NCBI RefSeq assembly: GCF_009687885.1
Contig: NZ_BLAF01000005.1
Span: forward strand, 38,529 to 102,528
DNA: 64,000 bases
DNA from: Acrocarpospora pleiomorpha
Lineage (GTDB): Bacteria; Actinomycetota; Actinomycetes; Streptosporangiales; Streptosporangiaceae
Direction of reading: 5' to 3'
The position numbers were made by a program, and so were the translations under genes. Within the stretch, counting starts at the first letter, position 1, and each line of letters opens with the position of its first letter. Shown one piece after another: positions 62,591 to 64,000 of the stretch. The notes under the pieces are model-generated. The model was not told the DNA's origin. It did no database searches and saw nothing but the letters and a program-made list of their open reading frames with translations.

Positions 62591-63078
62591 CCGCGGGAGA
62601 TCGGGGCGGTGACCGCCTGGGTGAGCCGGACCAGGTTGCCGGGCGCGGTCTCGATCTGCAGGCCGCGCCGCCCGGCCGAGAAGTAGATCGTGTCGAAGCC
62701 GAGCGCCGACTCGTCCACCACGGTGGGCAGCCGCTTGCGCTGGCCGAGCGGGCTGATGCCGCCGACCACGTAGCCGGTCACCCTCTCCACCTTGGCGGCC
62801 TCGGCCATGGCCGCCTTCTTGCCCTTCAGCGCCGCCGCGAACGCCTTCAGGTCGAGCTTGCCCGCCACCGGCACGACCGCGACCGCGAGCCCGGCCTCGG
62901 TCTCGGCCACCAGCGTCTTGAAGATCCGCTCGGCGGGCACTCCGAGCGCGTTCGCGGCCTCCTCGCCGTACGCCTCCGCGCTGGGATCATGATCGTACGG
63001 ATGCAGGATGAACTCCGCCTTCGCCTGGGTGAGGGCCACCGTCGCCGGGGTGCCCTGCCCGCCCTTGGTCTTCGCCAC
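62587..63078 (-). CDS. ybaK: Cys-tRNA(Pro)/Cys-tRNA(Cys) deacylase YbaK/EbsC
   Basis: A 163-residue trans-editing enzyme that hydrolyses mischarged Cys-tRNA(Pro). Features: EEAANALGVPAERIFKTLVA with the conserved Lys, VAVVPVAGKLDLKAFAAALK, and GYVVGGISPLGQRKRLPTVV. GTG at 63078 gives VAKTKGGQGTPATVALTQA, the usual start. It lies five bases after the CHAT-domain gene, same strand, so they are probably co-transcribed. Confidence 0.92.
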   Translation of the reverse strand: MAKTKGGQGTPATVALTQAKAEFILHPYDHDPSAEAYGEEAANALGVPAERIFKTLVAETEAGLAVAVVPVAGKLDLKAFAAALKGKKAAMAEAAKVERVTGYVVGGISPLGQRKRLPTVVDESALGFDTIYFSAGRRGLQIETAPGNLVRLTQAVTAPISRG

Positions 63079-63083
63079 GGCCC

Positions 63084-64000
63084 TCAGCCTAATGCGGTGG
63101 ATCCCGCGCCCAGGCAGACGAACCCGGCCGCCGCCACCCCGCCCGCCCGCTCCTGGGCCAGGGCCAGCGCGCTCGCGGCGGGGTGGCCGTCGGCGAGCAG
63201 GCCGTGCAGGCCGACCATCAGCGGGGTGGTCTGCGCGTCCGGCACCGGGACCAGGGAGGCGATGATGCAGCGGGTGCCCAGCGCGAGGAAGGTGGCGCTC
63301 AGGCCGAGCAGCTCGTCCCCGGCCCTGACCACCGAGCGCCCGCTCTCGCAGGCGGCCAGGATCACCATCCGGGGCGGCTCGGCCAGGCGTTCCAGGTCGT
63401 AGACGGTGAGCGGGCCGTCGGCCAGGCTCAGCGCGGAGAACAGCGGGTTGGTCAGGTTGACCCGGCCGTGCGCCGCCAGGTGCGCCAGACCGGCGCCGTC
63501 CAGCGCGGCCAGCGCCGCCTCCGCGGTGGCGTCCTCGCCGGTCAGCGCCTTGGCCCCGTGCAGGGCCGCGACCGCGACCGCCTCCTCCCGCGCCCCCGGC
63601 AGGCCGGGCCCGGCGACCGCCGACACGTGCCCGCCGCCGTCGCGCCCGCTCGCGGTGTGCCACAGGCTCGCCGACGGCGCGACGCTGACCGCGCGCCCGG
63701 CGCACGAGGGGAGCACCGACCAGGGCAGGAACTGCAGCGGACCGGTGGGGATCAGCACCAGCGGCCGGTCTCCGAGCTCGGCCGCCAGCGGCGCGAGCAG
63801 CAGCGCGTCCAGCCGGTCGGCGGCGTGCCTGACCATGACGGCGGCGGCGGAGGAGTCGGCCCTGGCCAGCCGCCGCAGCGCGAACGGCAGCCGCTCCACC
63901 AGGTCCCTGATCGGCGCCAGCGGGCCCAGCGGGTGCAGCCTGGCCCGGCCCGCGGTCACGGTGACGGCGTGCAGCTGGTCGTCCAGCTGGACGTACTCCA
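63084..64000 (-). CDS. CHAT-domain (caspase-like) protein, truncated by window edge
   Basis: C-terminal part of a CHAT-domain protein; the frame is open to base 64000, so the N-terminal part lies outside. Caspase-like dyad: His in AHLAAHGRVNLTNPLFS and Cys in MVILAACESGRSVVR. Also PLVLIPTGPLQFLPWSVLPS and VSVAPSASLWHT, diagnostic of the family. CHAT proteins usually carry N-terminal TPR repeats. They occur as proteases in bacterial conflict or signalling systems, but many actinobacterial members are uncharacterised. The following gene is ybaK. Confidence 0.88.
   Translation of the reverse strand, partial: EYVQLDDQLHAVTVTAGRARLHPLGPLAPIRDLVERLPFALRRLARADSSAAAVMVRHAADRLDALLLAPLAAELGDRPLVLIPTGPLQFLPWSVLPSCAGRAVSVAPSASLWHTASGRDGGGHVSAVAGPGLPGAREEAVAVAALHGAKALTGEDATAEAALAALDGAGLAHLAAHGRVNLTNPLFSALSLADGPLTVYDLERLAEPPRMVILAACESGRSVVRAGDELLGLSATFLALGTRCIIASLVPVPDAQTTPLMVGLHGLLADGHPAASALALAQERAGGVAAAGFVCLGAGSTALG

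Noticed and set aside
1-64000. tRNA genes, rRNA genes, IS elements, phage genes, CRISPR arrays, attachment sites
   Set aside because: None could be recognised by reading; a dedicated tRNA/ncRNA scan was not possible here.

Overview
The window is a 64 kb high-GC actinobacterial chromosome segment. GTG starts are frequent and coupled 4-base stop/start overlaps are common. MurE carries the DNPR motif of meso-diaminopimelate-adding enzymes, and SepF, YggT and DivIVA follow FtsZ. Gene order (dinB - DUF3040 - transglutaminase/DUF58/MoxR - mraZ - dcw cluster - divIVA - ileS - dksA-like - lspA - rluD) matches the actinomycete core. The sequences look closest to Streptosporangiales (Nonomuraea/Streptosporangium-like), but that placement is inference. 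No tRNA, rRNA, IS element or CRISPR array was seen.

Layout. (1) 1-8100: a methyltransferase, an 84-bp tandem repeat, DNA polymerase IV and a DUF3040 protein, then a leftward MoxR-DUF58-transglutaminase operon. (2) 8245-27235: the division and cell wall (dcw) cluster mraZ, rsmH, ftsL-like, ftsI, murE, murF, mraY, murD, ftsW, murG, murC, ftsQ, ftsZ, ylmE, sepF, yggT, divIVA. A 10-bp-phased MraZ operator lies at its head. A large hairpin separates murC from ftsQ, and two palindromic elements precede ftsZ. pgeF (ylmD) is absent between ftsZ and ylmE. (3) 27316-35211: an unusual duplicated-motif membrane protein, then an accessory island. The island holds a leftward nucleoside hydrolase plus sugar ABC transporter operon with no ATPase gene, a decayed SorC-type regulator, and a secreted Sde182/DUF1593-type nucleoside-hydrolase-like protein. 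(4) 35314-41877: ileS with a translational T-box leader, a DksA/TraR zinc-finger protein, lspA, rluD, and azlCD.

(5) 42007-47221: a two-component system followed by a VTC-domain (polyphosphate polymerase-like) protein, a DUF4956 membrane protein and a CotH-type kinase. Four GTTC units phased every 11 bp, PHO-box style, stand directly before the VTC gene. (6) 47328-52609: two paralogous transmembrane Ser/Thr kinases sharing an extracytoplasmic domain, then an APC amino-acid permease. (7) 52719-56060: a leftward pair made of a membrane protein and a nucleoside phosphorylase/nucleosidase. The two share an ungapped 24-residue glycine-rich motif, at the C-terminus of one and the N-terminus of the other. 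A NUDIX/NrtR-type regulator is divergent across a perfect palindrome. (8) 56150-64000: a class A PBP, a MurA with Asp in place of the catalytic Cys, a small membrane protein, an amidase, a SEC-C protein, YbaK, and a CHAT-domain protein cut by the window edge.

The two best candidates for little-described systems are the PHO-box-associated VTC-DUF4956-CotH operon and the shared-motif membrane protein/phosphorylase pair with its divergent NrtR-like regulator. Both are inferences from domain content and context and need the searches named under findings.
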